Part shown: positions 17,386 through 26,401 of the stretch, piece by piece | Numbering within the stretch: position 1 is the first letter of the stretch | Layout of the letters: each line of letters opens with the position of its first letter | Source: Aminipila butyrica | GTDB lineage: Bacteria; Bacillota; Clostridia; Peptostreptococcales; Anaerovoracaceae | Direction of reading: 5' to 3' | Assembly: GCF_010669305.1 (NCBI RefSeq) | Contig: NZ_CP048649.1 | Span: forward strand, 310,001 to 374,000 | Length of the DNA stretch: 64,000 nucleotides | Translations under genes and position numbers: made by a program | Notes under the pieces: generated by a model | The model's input: the letters and a program-made list of their open reading frames with translations, nothing else | Databases searched by the model: none | What the model was told of the DNA's origin: nothing

Positions 17386-19145
17386 ATAAAAAAGAACATT
17401 ATCGTTTTAAGTCTCTGTTGCAGCTGATGGGCAATTTGCGCCAGCATTATGTGGGTATGGTTTGTGCGGTAGTATGCGGCATTTTTAATCACCTGTTTAC
17501 GATTGCGGTATCGGCACTTTGTGCATACATGGTGAGTCTGGCCTTAGAACAACATTTAATGCAAAGCTGGAAACCATTGTTTCTCTCGCTGGGAGTCCTT
17601 ATTCTGCTGCGGGTAATTTCATATTTTGCAGAAATGTGGTTTGCTCATGATGTGGCATTTAAAGTGCTGGCAGATTTGCGCATTTTATTGTTGGAGGCAG
17701 TCGAGCGGGTTTCACCGGCTATTCTTCTCAACAGGCGTTCCGGCCAGCTCGCTTCTACTTTAATGAGTGATGTGGAACTGCTGGAATGGTTTTTCGCCCA
17801 TTCTTTTGGCAGTGTTTTTGTTGCAGGTTCAGTTTCTGTAACCTTGCTTATCTTTTTAGGGTGGCTTCACCCGATTTTGCCGATTATTATGTTAGCCTTT
17901 TTGGCTGTACTTGTTATCATTCCCTTCCTCATGAAGAAAAAAGCGGATGAGCAAGGGGCTAATGTCCGCAAGGAATTGGGAGATGCCAATTCTGTAACCG
18001 TTGAAGGCTTGCAGGGCATGAAAGAAATCCTCATGCTCAATAATGTGGAAGCCTATCAAGATAAAAACCGCAGGTACATGGAAAAGATGTATGTCAGCCA
18101 ATATCATTATGGCAGAAGATTAGGCACGGAGGGGGCTCTGCTGCAATTGACGGTTGGCCTGAGCTCTTTATGTATGTTGGGTGTGACAGCAGTTCTGGTT
18201 TTTAAAGGGCAGCTGGCATTTACTTATTATCCGGTAGTCATGATGGTAGCTGGTCTGGCCTTTAATCCAGTTTTGGAACTCTGCAATACTGCCCGCAATT
18301 TCGGCTTAATCTTTGCTGCTGCCAGCAGAGTTTTTCAGGTAATCGATGCAAAACCGCTGGTTGAAGACAAGGGAACGCCTGTGGATACCAGCAAATTGGA
18401 ATCAAGCGTTACTTTTGAACAGGTTTCTTTTCGCTACAGAGAAGAGTTAGAGCCTGCGGTGAAGGACATTTCCTTTACCGTAAAGCCGGGACAAAGGGTG
18501 GCCCTAGTGGGTCATTCCGGCTCTGGCAAATCTACCTGTGTCAGCCTGTTGCTCCGGTATTGGGATCCAGAGAGCGGTGCCATTCGAATTGGCCAACGGG
18601 ATATACGGCAAATGACCATGGACAATCTGAGAGAATTGATTTCGGTTGTGTTGCAGGATGTGTATCTGTTTAATGTTTCTATAAAGGAAAACATCCGGCT
18701 GGGAAGAGTTGACGCCACCGATGAAGAGGTAGAAAAAGCAGCCAAAACGGCGATGGCGCATGAATTTATTGTAGAGCTGCCAGAGGGATATGATACGGTG
18801 GCAGGGGAAAGAGGCTTATCCCTTTCGGGAGGGCAAAGGCAAAGAATTGCCATTGCCAGAGCCATCTTAAAGGGATCGCCTATTTTAGTATTGGATGAGG
18901 CGGTATCCAGTCTGGATTCAGAAAATGAAGCGGAGATACAAAGAACCATAGAACGTGCCTATAGTGGTTTCACGACCTTGATTGTGGCACACCGCATCTC
19001 CACGATTATGTCTGCAGATTTGCTGGTTGTGTTGGACAAAGGCTGCATAGCAGGAATTGGTACACATGAGGAACTGTTTAATACCAATAAAATTTATCGT
19101 GAACTGGTGCTGCCGCAAATTTGCGTGAAAGGTACGGAAGGATGA
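17382..19145 (+). CDS. ABC half-transporter, exporter fold (second of a pair)
   Basis: A 587-residue partner of the preceding half-transporter with six predicted helices and an intact ATPase: Walker A GHSGSGKST (from Gly377), VLQDVYLF, LSGGQRQR, ILVLDEAVSS and VAHRIST. Translation starts at a TTG that overlaps the stop of the upstream gene (TTGA), and its own stop overlaps the next ATG (ATGA). This tight coupling implies one complex produced in fixed ratio. Confidence 0.88.
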   Translation: MNKKEHYRFKSLLQLMGNLRQHYVGMVCAVVCGIFNHLFTIAVSALCAYMVSLALEQHLMQSWKPLFLSLGVLILLRVISYFAEMWFAHDVAFKVLADLRILLLEAVERVSPAILLNRRSGQLASTLMSDVELLEWFFAHSFGSVFVAGSVSVTLLIFLGWLHPILPIIMLAFLAVLVIIPFLMKKKADEQGANVRKELGDANSVTVEGLQGMKEILMLNNVEAYQDKNRRYMEKMYVSQYHYGRRLGTEGALLQLTVGLSSLCMLGVTAVLVFKGQLAFTYYPVVMMVAGLAFNPVLELCNTARNFGLIFAAASRVFQVIDAKPLVEDKGTPVDTSKLESSVTFEQVSFRYREELEPAVKDISFTVKPGQRVALVGHSGSGKSTCVSLLLRYWDPESGAIRIGQRDIRQMTMDNLRELISVVLQDVYLFNVSIKENIRLGRVDATDEEVEKAAKTAMAHEFIVELPEGYDTVAGERGLSLSGGQRQRIAIARAILKGSPILVLDEAVSSLDSENEAEIQRTIERAYSGFTTLIVAHRISTIMSADLLVVLDKGCIAGIGTHEELFNTNKIYRELVLPQICVKGTEG

Positions 19146-20071
19146 AAAGGTTTATTATAAAAAGATTAATCCTGTTGGTTCCCATGTTGTTGGTCGTTAC
19201 TATGGCGACCTTTGCGCTCAGTACCATGTCAGCAGGGGATCCGGCCGCTATTATAGCTCGGGCAGAAACCGGAACCAATTCACAGAAGGCAGTAGAGCTG
19301 GTCAGGGAGGAATTAAACTTAAATCGTTCCTACCCACAGCAATATGTACACTGGCTGGAAAAAGTGGTGCGGCTGGATATGGGCACCTCGTATCAGACAA
19401 AGAAGCCTGTTTCAGAGGAACTAATGCAGCGATTTCCAGCCACCTTGCTGCTGACGGTGTGTGCAACCGGGATTATGTTTACGCTTTCCCTGATTTTAGG
19501 GATCTTGTCTGCATTGCATCCCAATTCACTCGTCGATCGAATTGCAAAAATCTTATCCTTTATTACGGTATCCGTGCCCCCTTTTTTGTTTGGCTTGCTG
19601 CTGCTTTATCTTTTCGGTGTTCAGTGGAAGCTTGTTTCCGTGGTGGGCAGTGCTGGGGCGGGAGCAGTGTGGCTGCCAGCTATAACCTTGGGCGTCAGTC
19701 ATTGCGGACCCTTTATCATGCTGATAAAAAGCAATATGCTTCGCGTGCTCGGAATGGGATATATTAAAGCCGCCCGGGCTCGAGGTATTAAGGAAAGGTC
19801 GGTTGTCCTCCATCATGCCCTGCGCAATGCTATTTTGCCAGCGCTGACAAAGCTGGGGGTGACTTTTGGCAGTATGTTGGGCGGATCAGCCGTCGTGGAA
19901 TCTATTTTTTCCTGGCCGGGGCTTGGACAGATGGCGTTAGATGCAATTTATAATAAGGATATTCCTGTTTTACAGGGGTTTATGCTGGTTGTGGCTACTA
20001 TGATTGTACTGATTAATCTACTGGTTGACATCGTTTATAAATCGCTCGACACGAAAATAAGTATCGCTTAG
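19142..20071 (+). CDS. Nik/Opp-type ABC importer permease (NikB-like)
   Basis: A 309-residue permease of the dipeptide/oligopeptide/nickel family: an N-terminal helix in MKRFIIKRLILLVPMLLVV, a GDPA motif, then a BPD_transp_1 core of about five helices with the EAA loop KAARARGIKERSVVLHHALRNA. The ATG at 19142 overlaps the previous stop. With the next four genes it forms a full importer for a nickel, metal-chelate or peptide-like ligand. Confidence 0.87.
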   Translation: MKRFIIKRLILLVPMLLVVTMATFALSTMSAGDPAAIIARAETGTNSQKAVELVREELNLNRSYPQQYVHWLEKVVRLDMGTSYQTKKPVSEELMQRFPATLLLTVCATGIMFTLSLILGILSALHPNSLVDRIAKILSFITVSVPPFLFGLLLLYLFGVQWKLVSVVGSAGAGAVWLPAITLGVSHCGPFIMLIKSNMLRVLGMGYIKAARARGIKERSVVLHHALRNAILPALTKLGVTFGSMLGGSAVVESIFSWPGLGQMALDAIYNKDIPVLQGFMLVVATMIVLINLLVDIVYKSLDTKISIA

Positions 20072-20096
20072 AAGAGCAGAAAGGAAAAGAAGCAGG

Positions 20097-20963
20097 ATGA
20101 CGAGTTTACCGGCAGCAGAAAAAAACAGTATAAGGCAAATCTGGCGAGATGGAAACAAACAAATGATAATCGGGGGGATTCTGTTGGCGGTGATTATTCT
20201 ACTGGCAGTGCTTGCACCTGTTATTGTTCCTAACGATCCATATGTTTCTAATCCGGCCAATAAATATGCTTCTTCCAGCTTGAAATACTGGTTTGGCACA
20301 GATAATCTTGGACGGTGTATGGTTTCTCGTGTCCTTCTAGGGGCACATACTTCCTTGGCATATGCCTCTGTTGTACTCAGTTCAATCCTTTTTATCAGCT
20401 TTGTTCTGGGGCTCATATCCGGGTACTTTGGCGGCATGGCGGATACGTTAATTATGCGGGTTACAGACATATTTTTAGCCTTGCCAGCCCCGGTCATTGC
20501 ACTAGCCATTGCTGGGGCCTTGGGACCGAGTGCAAAAAATCTACTGATTGCCATGGTGATTACTTCCTGGGGAGATTTTACGAAGCTGGTAAGGGGAATG
20601 GTTCTGGAGGTGAAAGAAAGAGACTTTATTATGGCAGCCAGAGCCTCTGGCTTTTCTCACAGAAAAATTATTGTACATCATATTTTTACAAATATCATTC
20701 CGCCGATGTTGATTTTGGCAACGCTGGAAATGGGGAAAATCATTTTGGCTATTGCGGGGTATTCGTTCATTGGGCTTGGAGCGCAGCCGCCCACAGCAGA
20801 ATGGGGCGCTATGATCAGCGATGCTAAAAATTACGTACAAGTGCAGCCTCAGTTAATTTTATATCCCAGTGCGGCAGTCGTTGTGACGGTGGTGTCTTTT
20901 AACCTCTTTGGAGACGGTTTAAAGAAATTTATCAGTAGGGGGACGGTCAATGAATCAAATTAA
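20097..20963 (+). CDS. Nik/Opp-type ABC importer permease (NikC-like)
   Basis: A 288-residue second permease with the N-terminal OppC-type helix, the FGTDNLGRCM motif near residue 66 (family FGTDxxGRD; here Cys replaces Asp) and the EAA loop MAARASGFSHRKIIVHHIF. It pairs with the NikB-like protein. It overlaps the following ATPase gene by 14 bases. Confidence 0.88.
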   Translation: MTSLPAAEKNSIRQIWRDGNKQMIIGGILLAVIILLAVLAPVIVPNDPYVSNPANKYASSSLKYWFGTDNLGRCMVSRVLLGAHTSLAYASVVLSSILFISFVLGLISGYFGGMADTLIMRVTDIFLALPAPVIALAIAGALGPSAKNLLIAMVITSWGDFTKLVRGMVLEVKERDFIMAARASGFSHRKIIVHHIFTNIIPPMLILATLEMGKIILAIAGYSFIGLGAQPPTAEWGAMISDAKNYVQVQPQLILYPSAAVVVTVVSFNLFGDGLKKFISRGTVNESN

Positions 20964-21753
20964 AGCAGACAGACCAGTTCTAGAAGTGAACCAACTTAAG
21001 GTGGATTTTGCCTGTAAGGACCATCTTGTGCATGCGGTAAAGGGAGTAAGCCTGAAAGTGATGCCGGGAAAGATAACGGCATTGGTGGGAGAAAGCGGAT
21101 CGGGTAAGTCGGTAACGGCTATGGCTATCATGAACTTGCTGGACCCTCCAGGGGTTATCGCCGAAGGGCAGGTGATTTTATCCGGCCAAGATTTTTTGCA
21201 GCTGTCTCCTCGTCAGCAGCGAAAAATTCTGGGCAAACAGGTGGGGGTGGTATTTCAGGACCCTTTTGAATCGCTGAATCCTCGGATAAAAATCGGTAGC
21301 CTGCTGATTGAAACCATTTGTACAAATCAGAAGGTTTCTAAAAAACAGGCAGAGGAAATAGCTGTAGATCTGTTGATAAAGGTGAAGCTTCGACATGTAA
21401 GGAAAGTAATGAAGGAATACAGCCATCAGTTGAGCGGCGGAATGTGCCAGCGAGTAATGATTGCCATGGCCATGGCTCAAAAGCCGGCGCTGCTAATTGC
21501 CGATGAACCGACCACCGCTCTGGATGTAATGGTGCAGGGTCGCATCTTGGAGGAAATTCTGCAATTAAAGGAAAATCACAATACTGGAATCTTGTTTATT
21601 ACTCATGATTTAGGTGTTGTTGCCGAAGTGGCGGATGATGTGTACATTATGCGGCAAGGCAAAATCATAGAAGAAGGCGATGTTTTTCAGGTTTTTGATC
21701 AACCTCGTCACCCCTATACAAAAGAATTGATACAATCCATTTTAGCGGTGTAG
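20950..21753 (+). CDS. Nik/Opp-type ABC importer ATPase (NikD/OppD-like)
   Basis: A 267-residue ATPase with Walker A GESGSGKS, the Q-loop VFQDPFESLNP, signature LSGGMCQR and Walker B LLIADEPTTALD, followed by ITHDLGVVAEVAD. The wording of these motifs is typical of the Opp/Dpp/Nik D-type subunits. It couples ATP hydrolysis to import with the E-type subunit encoded next. Confidence 0.9.
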   Translation: MNQIKADRPVLEVNQLKVDFACKDHLVHAVKGVSLKVMPGKITALVGESGSGKSVTAMAIMNLLDPPGVIAEGQVILSGQDFLQLSPRQQRKILGKQVGVVFQDPFESLNPRIKIGSLLIETICTNQKVSKKQAEEIAVDLLIKVKLRHVRKVMKEYSHQLSGGMCQRVMIAMAMAQKPALLIADEPTTALDVMVQGRILEEILQLKENHNTGILFITHDLGVVAEVADDVYIMRQGKIIEEGDVFQVFDQPRHPYTKELIQSILAV

Positions 21754-21777
21754 GAAAACAAAAGAGGAGAGTAAATC

Positions 21778-22785
21778 ATGCTGCCATTGCTTGAACTAAA
21801 AAATATTTCAAAGGACTATGGGTGCTCTGAACGCTTGACAGGTAAGGAGGACTCTGACTTCCATGTTCTTCGGAACGTAAACTTTGCGATCAATCCGGGG
21901 GAAAGCATAGGCCTAATTGGAGAAAGTGGCTGCGGTAAGACCACACTGGCGAAAATCGCAGCTGGTTTGGTGAATCCTACACAAGGTCAAGTTCTGTATA
22001 GTGGTAAAAATATTAAGAGTTTTAATTTTGAAGACATGCAAAGGGTTCGAAAAGATGTACAGATTATCTTTCAGAGCAGTCAGTCTATCTTTAATCCGTA
22101 TCATACTATCGGCAAGAGTTTGCGCCAGGCGCTGGAGAATTTTGAGAAGCTATCGAAAAACGAGATGGAAAAAAGAATTACCGCCATACTGGACAAGGTC
22201 GGCTTGGATTCTTCGTTTGCACTCCGTTATCCAGAAAAGTTAAGTGGCGGACAGCGGCAGAGAGCTAATATTGCCAGAGCACTAATCGTACAACCCCGGT
22301 TGATTATCTGTGATGAACCGGTGGCAAGCCTGGATTTTTCTATTCGCAAGAAAACATTGGATATGTTAAAAGGGCTAATTCAAGAAATGTCGCTTACCTG
22401 TCTGTTTATCTCTCATGATATTTCTACCGTATACTATACCTGTCAGAAAGTTGCGGTCATGTATCAAGGGGTGATGTTGGAATGGTTTCCTTTGACGCCG
22501 GACCGACACTTGGGACCAGTACATCCATACAGCCGTTCGTTACTGGATTGTGTGCCCGTATCCCATCCTGCCAGAAGAATAAAAGGCAGGGAAAAAAGGC
22601 TGGCAGAGCCAGAACAAAAGGTCCTGTTCCGAAAAGGCTGCGTTTTTTATGAGCGCTGTCCGCACAGTCAGCCTGGCTGTGGAAAGCAGGCTCCTGCGTT
22701 GCAGCCCCTGGCAGAAGGACACTTTGTCGCCTGTCACCGATATCATTTGCAGGAGAATATCAGTGTTCAACAGGTTGTTTTATAA
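21778..22785 (+). CDS. Nik/Opp-type ABC importer ATPase (NikE/OppF-like) with cysteine-rich tail
   Basis: A 335-residue ATPase: Walker A GESGCGKTT, VQIIFQSSQSIFNP, LSGGQRQR and LIICDEPVASLD. The last 90 residues form the oligopeptide-transporter C-terminal domain, with GCVFYERCPHSQPGC and a late ACH, a four-cysteine set that in Opp/Dpp ATPases can bind an Fe-S cluster. GAGGAGAG precedes the ATG. Confidence 0.9.
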   Translation: MLPLLELKNISKDYGCSERLTGKEDSDFHVLRNVNFAINPGESIGLIGESGCGKTTLAKIAAGLVNPTQGQVLYSGKNIKSFNFEDMQRVRKDVQIIFQSSQSIFNPYHTIGKSLRQALENFEKLSKNEMEKRITAILDKVGLDSSFALRYPEKLSGGQRQRANIARALIVQPRLIICDEPVASLDFSIRKKTLDMLKGLIQEMSLTCLFISHDISTVYYTCQKVAVMYQGVMLEWFPLTPDRHLGPVHPYSRSLLDCVPVSHPARRIKGREKRLAEPEQKVLFRKGCVFYERCPHSQPGCGKQAPALQPLAEGHFVACHRYHLQENISVQQVVL

Positions 22786-22833
22786 AGTATTCGTTATTTC
22801 ACTAGGATTTACTATTAGTTTGTGGAGGGTAAA

Positions 22834-24423
22834 ATGTGTCACAAGAACAAGATGAAAAAAGCAGCATGTCTATTGCTGATCCTGTTGCTGGCTTTGGGGG
22901 TTACCGGATGCGGCAATTCGTCTGGAGAACAAGAAAACAAAGATTCTAAAACAGTTGTCGTGGGGGTGGCGGATCTCCGTGAAATTGGCATGCTGGATGC
23001 GATGTATGGATCGGGAGATATTCTTCATCAGGAACTTATTTATGAACCGTTAGTGGTGTTTGGCAAGGGGGGAGACATCCAGCCAGGTCTGGCAGAAAGC
23101 TGGCAAATCAGCCCCGATGGAAAGGAATATACCTTTACTCTGCGGCAAGATGTAAAATTCTCTGACGGAAGTGACTTTAACGCGGATGCCGTTTTATTTA
23201 ATGTTAACAGATGGAAGGGGGCATCTTCTACCGCATCGCTGGATGTCGTCAATAATTTAATAAAAACAGACAAACTAAATGATTATACTGTAAAAATGAC
23301 CTTTAGTAAGAGCTACTATCCGTATCTGACAGAATTAAGTTATCCGCGGCCTTTGCGTATGATGAGTCCAAACTCCGTAGATGCTAAGGGTGAATTTATC
23401 AAACCAATTGGCACAGGCAGGTGGATGGTAGAAAGCTATGATAAGAATAAAAGCGTGCTGATTGCCAATCCATATTATTATGGGGAGAAACCGCAAATTG
23501 AGAAGATTGTGGTGAAATTAATTACAGATCCTCAGGCCCGCTTAATGGCCATGGAAAGCGGGGAGGTCGACTTTCTAGCTGCGCCAATTTCTTCTGAAAA
23601 CGTAGCTGCCATTGAGAAGGCTAAAGACCTGTCTATCTTAGAGGCAGACGGAACTGAGACGTATCATTTCATGTTTAATTATGAAAACCCTATTCTCCAA
23701 GATATCAATGTGCGAAAAGCTATTAATTATGCGATTGATAAAGATAGTATCGTAAAAAACCTGTTGGATGGTCACGGTGAGATTGCGAAGGGCTTGTTTT
23801 CAGAAAGAAACCCGTATGTAACGGCAGAAAACAATCTGGGATATGAGTTTTCTACAGAAAAGGCAAAGATTCTTTTAAAGGAAGCTGGCTATGAGGACTC
23901 CAACGGAGATGGCATCTTAGACAAAAACGGAACACCCCTTCGGTTAAACCTGGTCTTTCAAAGTGAGGAATTCCCGGATTGGAAGCCGGTTTGCGAATAT
24001 GTTTCATCCGAGTTGAAGAAAATTGGTATTGATATCAACTTGAAGCTTCAGGAGACTAATGCGTATTATGATTCCATCTGGACCACAAGAGATTTCGATA
24101 TGATTATCTATAGGACGTATGCTGATTCCTGGAATCCAAATGGATTTCTAACTTCTCTCTATTATCCGCCGACAGATGGGCAGTCTATCGCATGGAGCGA
24201 TTCGGAATTAAATCAGCTTTTGGAGCAAGTGCTGGCGTCTACGGATCAGACGAATCGGCAGCAGCTTTATGATCAAATTTTTAAGCGCATGTATGATGAG
24301 GCCATGTGTGTTCCTCTTTATTACCCACAGAAGTTATATGTATATAACAATCGCCTCAGTAATCTGGAACTGGCCCCTACTTCCTATGAAATTTTAAAAT
24401 GGGAGAAGTTGCAGATTAAATAA
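22834..24423 (+). CDS. Nik/Dpp-type extracellular solute-binding lipoprotein (NikA-like)
   Basis: About 529 residues. A lipoprotein signal (LLLILLLALGVTGC) anchors it outside the membrane. The body is SBP_bac_5: ELIYEPLVVF, LAESWQISPDGKEYTFTLR, KFSDGSDFNADAV and DINVRKAINYAIDKDSI are standard family stretches. NikA, opine and peptide binders share this fold, so the ligand is not decided. It is the last gene of the riboswitch operon and lies behind all its transport partners. The start behind TGGAGGG is close (4-5 bases); an ATG six codons later is possible. Confidence 0.88.
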   Translation: MCHKNKMKKAACLLLILLLALGVTGCGNSSGEQENKDSKTVVVGVADLREIGMLDAMYGSGDILHQELIYEPLVVFGKGGDIQPGLAESWQISPDGKEYTFTLRQDVKFSDGSDFNADAVLFNVNRWKGASSTASLDVVNNLIKTDKLNDYTVKMTFSKSYYPYLTELSYPRPLRMMSPNSVDAKGEFIKPIGTGRWMVESYDKNKSVLIANPYYYGEKPQIEKIVVKLITDPQARLMAMESGEVDFLAAPISSENVAAIEKAKDLSILEADGTETYHFMFNYENPILQDINVRKAINYAIDKDSIVKNLLDGHGEIAKGLFSERNPYVTAENNLGYEFSTEKAKILLKEAGYEDSNGDGILDKNGTPLRLNLVFQSEEFPDWKPVCEYVSSELKKIGIDINLKLQETNAYYDSIWTTRDFDMIIYRTYADSWNPNGFLTSLYYPPTDGQSIAWSDSELNQLLEQVLASTDQTNRQQLYDQIFKRMYDEAMCVPLYYPQKLYVYNNRLSNLELAPTSYEILKWEKLQIK

Positions 24424-24474
24424 AAAGCCTTTGAGATGAAATAGTAAAAGAGAAGTCCATAATTAGAAGAAAAG

Positions 24475-24517
24475 AGCCTTTGGCATCCCTTTTTTAAGGA
24501 AGCCAAAGGCTTTTTTT
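24475..24517 (+). terminator. intrinsic terminator of the riboswitch operon
   Basis: AGCCTTTGGC pairs with GCCAAAGGCT across a 17-base loop and runs into TTTTTTT. It ends the methyltransferase/ABC/Nik transcript. From here to 24822 I see no gene, only this terminator and the hut promoter. Confidence 0.85.
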
Positions 24518-24702
24518 ACTATAGAGTATAATTATGCACAGAAAAAGCGATAATTCAGTAACGCATTACAAGGATAAAGTGATAGAAGGAAAAGCACAAT
24601 GTTGTCTTTTTTCGGTAACAAATTCAAAAAATAAAATTGTATGCAAAACCGCTGAAAAATACAATATCGAGCGAAAAGAAGGATAAAGCAATAAATAAAG
24701 TA

Positions 24703-24732
24703 TTGTAAATTTAATAACAAATTTGGTATAAT
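24703..24732 (+). promoter_or_regulatory. candidate promoter of the hut operon
   Basis: TTGTAA (24703-24708), an 18-base spacer and TATAAT (24727-24732) lie about 95 bases before hutH. No CRE-like or obvious repressor palindrome was recognised between it and the gene. Confidence 0.5.
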
Positions 24733-24822
24733 AAATTGTAGTTTTTAATAAAAAAACTAATGAGCATAAATATTCATATTGATGAATTATTATAATAAAA
24801 GAAGGAATGAAAGGAAAAAGTA

Positions 24823-26346
24823 ATGAGTATTTTGATTAACGGAGCGAAGCTGACGGTTGACGAGGTCATCCGAGTAGCTCGATTAAATGAAGAGGTGGTT
24901 ATCACCCCAGAAGCCCAGGCAGCTGTCAAGAAGGCCAGGGATTATGTAGATAAGAAGCTGGCTGAGGGGGCCGTAATATATGGATTGACTACGGGTTTTG
25001 GCAAATTTGCCGACACCTTTATCTCCAGCGAAGAGACGGCGGACTTGCAGAGAAATTTGATTATCAGCCATACCTGCGCGCTAGGGGAAGGCCTGCCAAG
25101 AGAAGTGGTGAGGGCAGCTATGCTGCTGCGATGCAATGCCTTGTCTAGAGGAAATTCCGGTATTCGGCCAAGTACATTAAATACCCTGGTGGACATGCTG
25201 AACAAAGGTGTTCATCCAGTTATTCCAGAGAAAGGCTCTTTGGGGGCCTCGGGCGATTTGGCTCCCCTGTCTCACATGGTGCTGACCATGATTGGGGAAG
25301 GGGACGCAGAATATAAAGGCGAGATTCTGCCAGGGGCAGAAGCCATGAAGCGGGCTGGCATTCCGGTAGTAGAATTAGCGGCGAAGGAAGGCTTAGCCCT
25401 CATAAATGGTACCCAGATTATGACGGCTATCGGCGTCAATGTGCTCTGGGATGCCATGAATCTGTTGAAGGTGGCAGATATTGCAGCAGCCATGACGGCG
25501 GAGGCTTTAAACGGCATCAAGAAAGCTTATGATCACAAGGTTCACGATGTGCGGGGGCATCAAGGACAAAAAGATGTAGCAAAAAATCTGCTGGCCCTGC
25601 TGGCGGAAAGCAATAACGCTCAAGATATTAATCCGAACAAGGTTCAGGATCCGTATTCCTTGCGGTGCATTCCTCAGATTCACGGAGCATCCAGAGATGC
25701 TATCCAGTATGTTTATGAGGCGGTGACACGAGAAATCAATGCGGTGACCGACAATCCGCTTATCTTCCCAGATGAAGATGAAGTGATTTCTGGCGGAAAT
25801 TTCCATGGACAGCCCATGGCCTTAGCCTTTGACTTCTTGAAGATTGCCATTTCGGAGTTGGCTGACGTATCAGAACGACGGACAGAGCGGCTGGTAAACC
25901 CTCAATTATCCGAAGGACTGCCAGCATTTTTGACCAAGTATGGCGGAGTGTGCTCCGGTTTTATGATTGCGCAGTATGCAGCGGCTTCCATGGTTTCAGA
26001 AAATAAGATCTATGCCCACCCGGCTTCAGTGGATTCTATTCCATCTTCAGGGAACCAGGAGGATCATGTGAGCATGGGTACGACGGCAGCCAGAACGGCA
26101 GCTATGGTGCTGGATAATGCACAGAAAGTACTGGGAATTGAGTTGTTTGCTGCTTCTCAAGCTGTTTGGCTGAGAGGGGCCACTGGTTTGGCAAAGGGCA
26201 CCCAGGCAGCTTATGACTGCATCCGCCAGCAAGTAGAGCCAGTGGAAGAGGACGTAATTATGCACTATGAATTGAAAAAGTTTGATGAGATGATTAAAGA
26301 CAACGTCATCGTGGAAGCAGTAGAAAAAGCAGTGACATTGTTGTAA
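24823..26346 (+). CDS. hutH: histidine ammonia-lyase
   Basis: This 507-residue enzyme eliminates ammonia from histidine to give trans-urocanate. The MIO cofactor tripeptide Ala-Ser-Gly is at residues 142-144 in GSLGASGDLAPLSH, preceded by YGLTTGFG and followed by the QDPYSLRCIPQ-like stretch VQDPYSLRCIPQIHG. Length is normal for the family. GAAAGGAAAAAG precedes the ATG. It opens a five-gene histidine degradation operon. Confidence 0.97.
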   Translation: MSILINGAKLTVDEVIRVARLNEEVVITPEAQAAVKKARDYVDKKLAEGAVIYGLTTGFGKFADTFISSEETADLQRNLIISHTCALGEGLPREVVRAAMLLRCNALSRGNSGIRPSTLNTLVDMLNKGVHPVIPEKGSLGASGDLAPLSHMVLTMIGEGDAEYKGEILPGAEAMKRAGIPVVELAAKEGLALINGTQIMTAIGVNVLWDAMNLLKVADIAAAMTAEALNGIKKAYDHKVHDVRGHQGQKDVAKNLLALLAESNNAQDINPNKVQDPYSLRCIPQIHGASRDAIQYVYEAVTREINAVTDNPLIFPDEDEVISGGNFHGQPMALAFDFLKIAISELADVSERRTERLVNPQLSEGLPAFLTKYGGVCSGFMIAQYAAASMVSENKIYAHPASVDSIPSSGNQEDHVSMGTTAARTAAMVLDNAQKVLGIELFAASQAVWLRGATGLAKGTQAAYDCIRQQVEPVEEDVIMHYELKKFDEMIKDNVIVEAVEKAVTLL

Positions 26347-26357
26347 ATAAATGAAAA

Positions 26358-26376
26358 CGTTTATCGTATATAAACG
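26358..26376. repeat. inverted repeat between hutH and hutU
   Basis: CGTTTAT (26358-26364) and ATAAACG (26370-26376) form a perfect 7-bp inverted repeat with a five-base gap in the 55-base space before hutU. It could be an RNA hairpin that tunes hutU translation or a protein site; it has no T run and is not a terminator. Confidence 0.4.
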
Positions 26377-26401
26377 ATTATGAAAAGTGGGAGGTAAATA
26401 G

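Noticed and set aside
24532..24720. Minus-strand 62-codon frame, Phe/Leu/Tyr-rich
   Set aside because: It lies in AT-rich intergenic DNA between a terminator and the hut promoter, has no convincing ribosome binding site and a composition expected from AT-rich noise.
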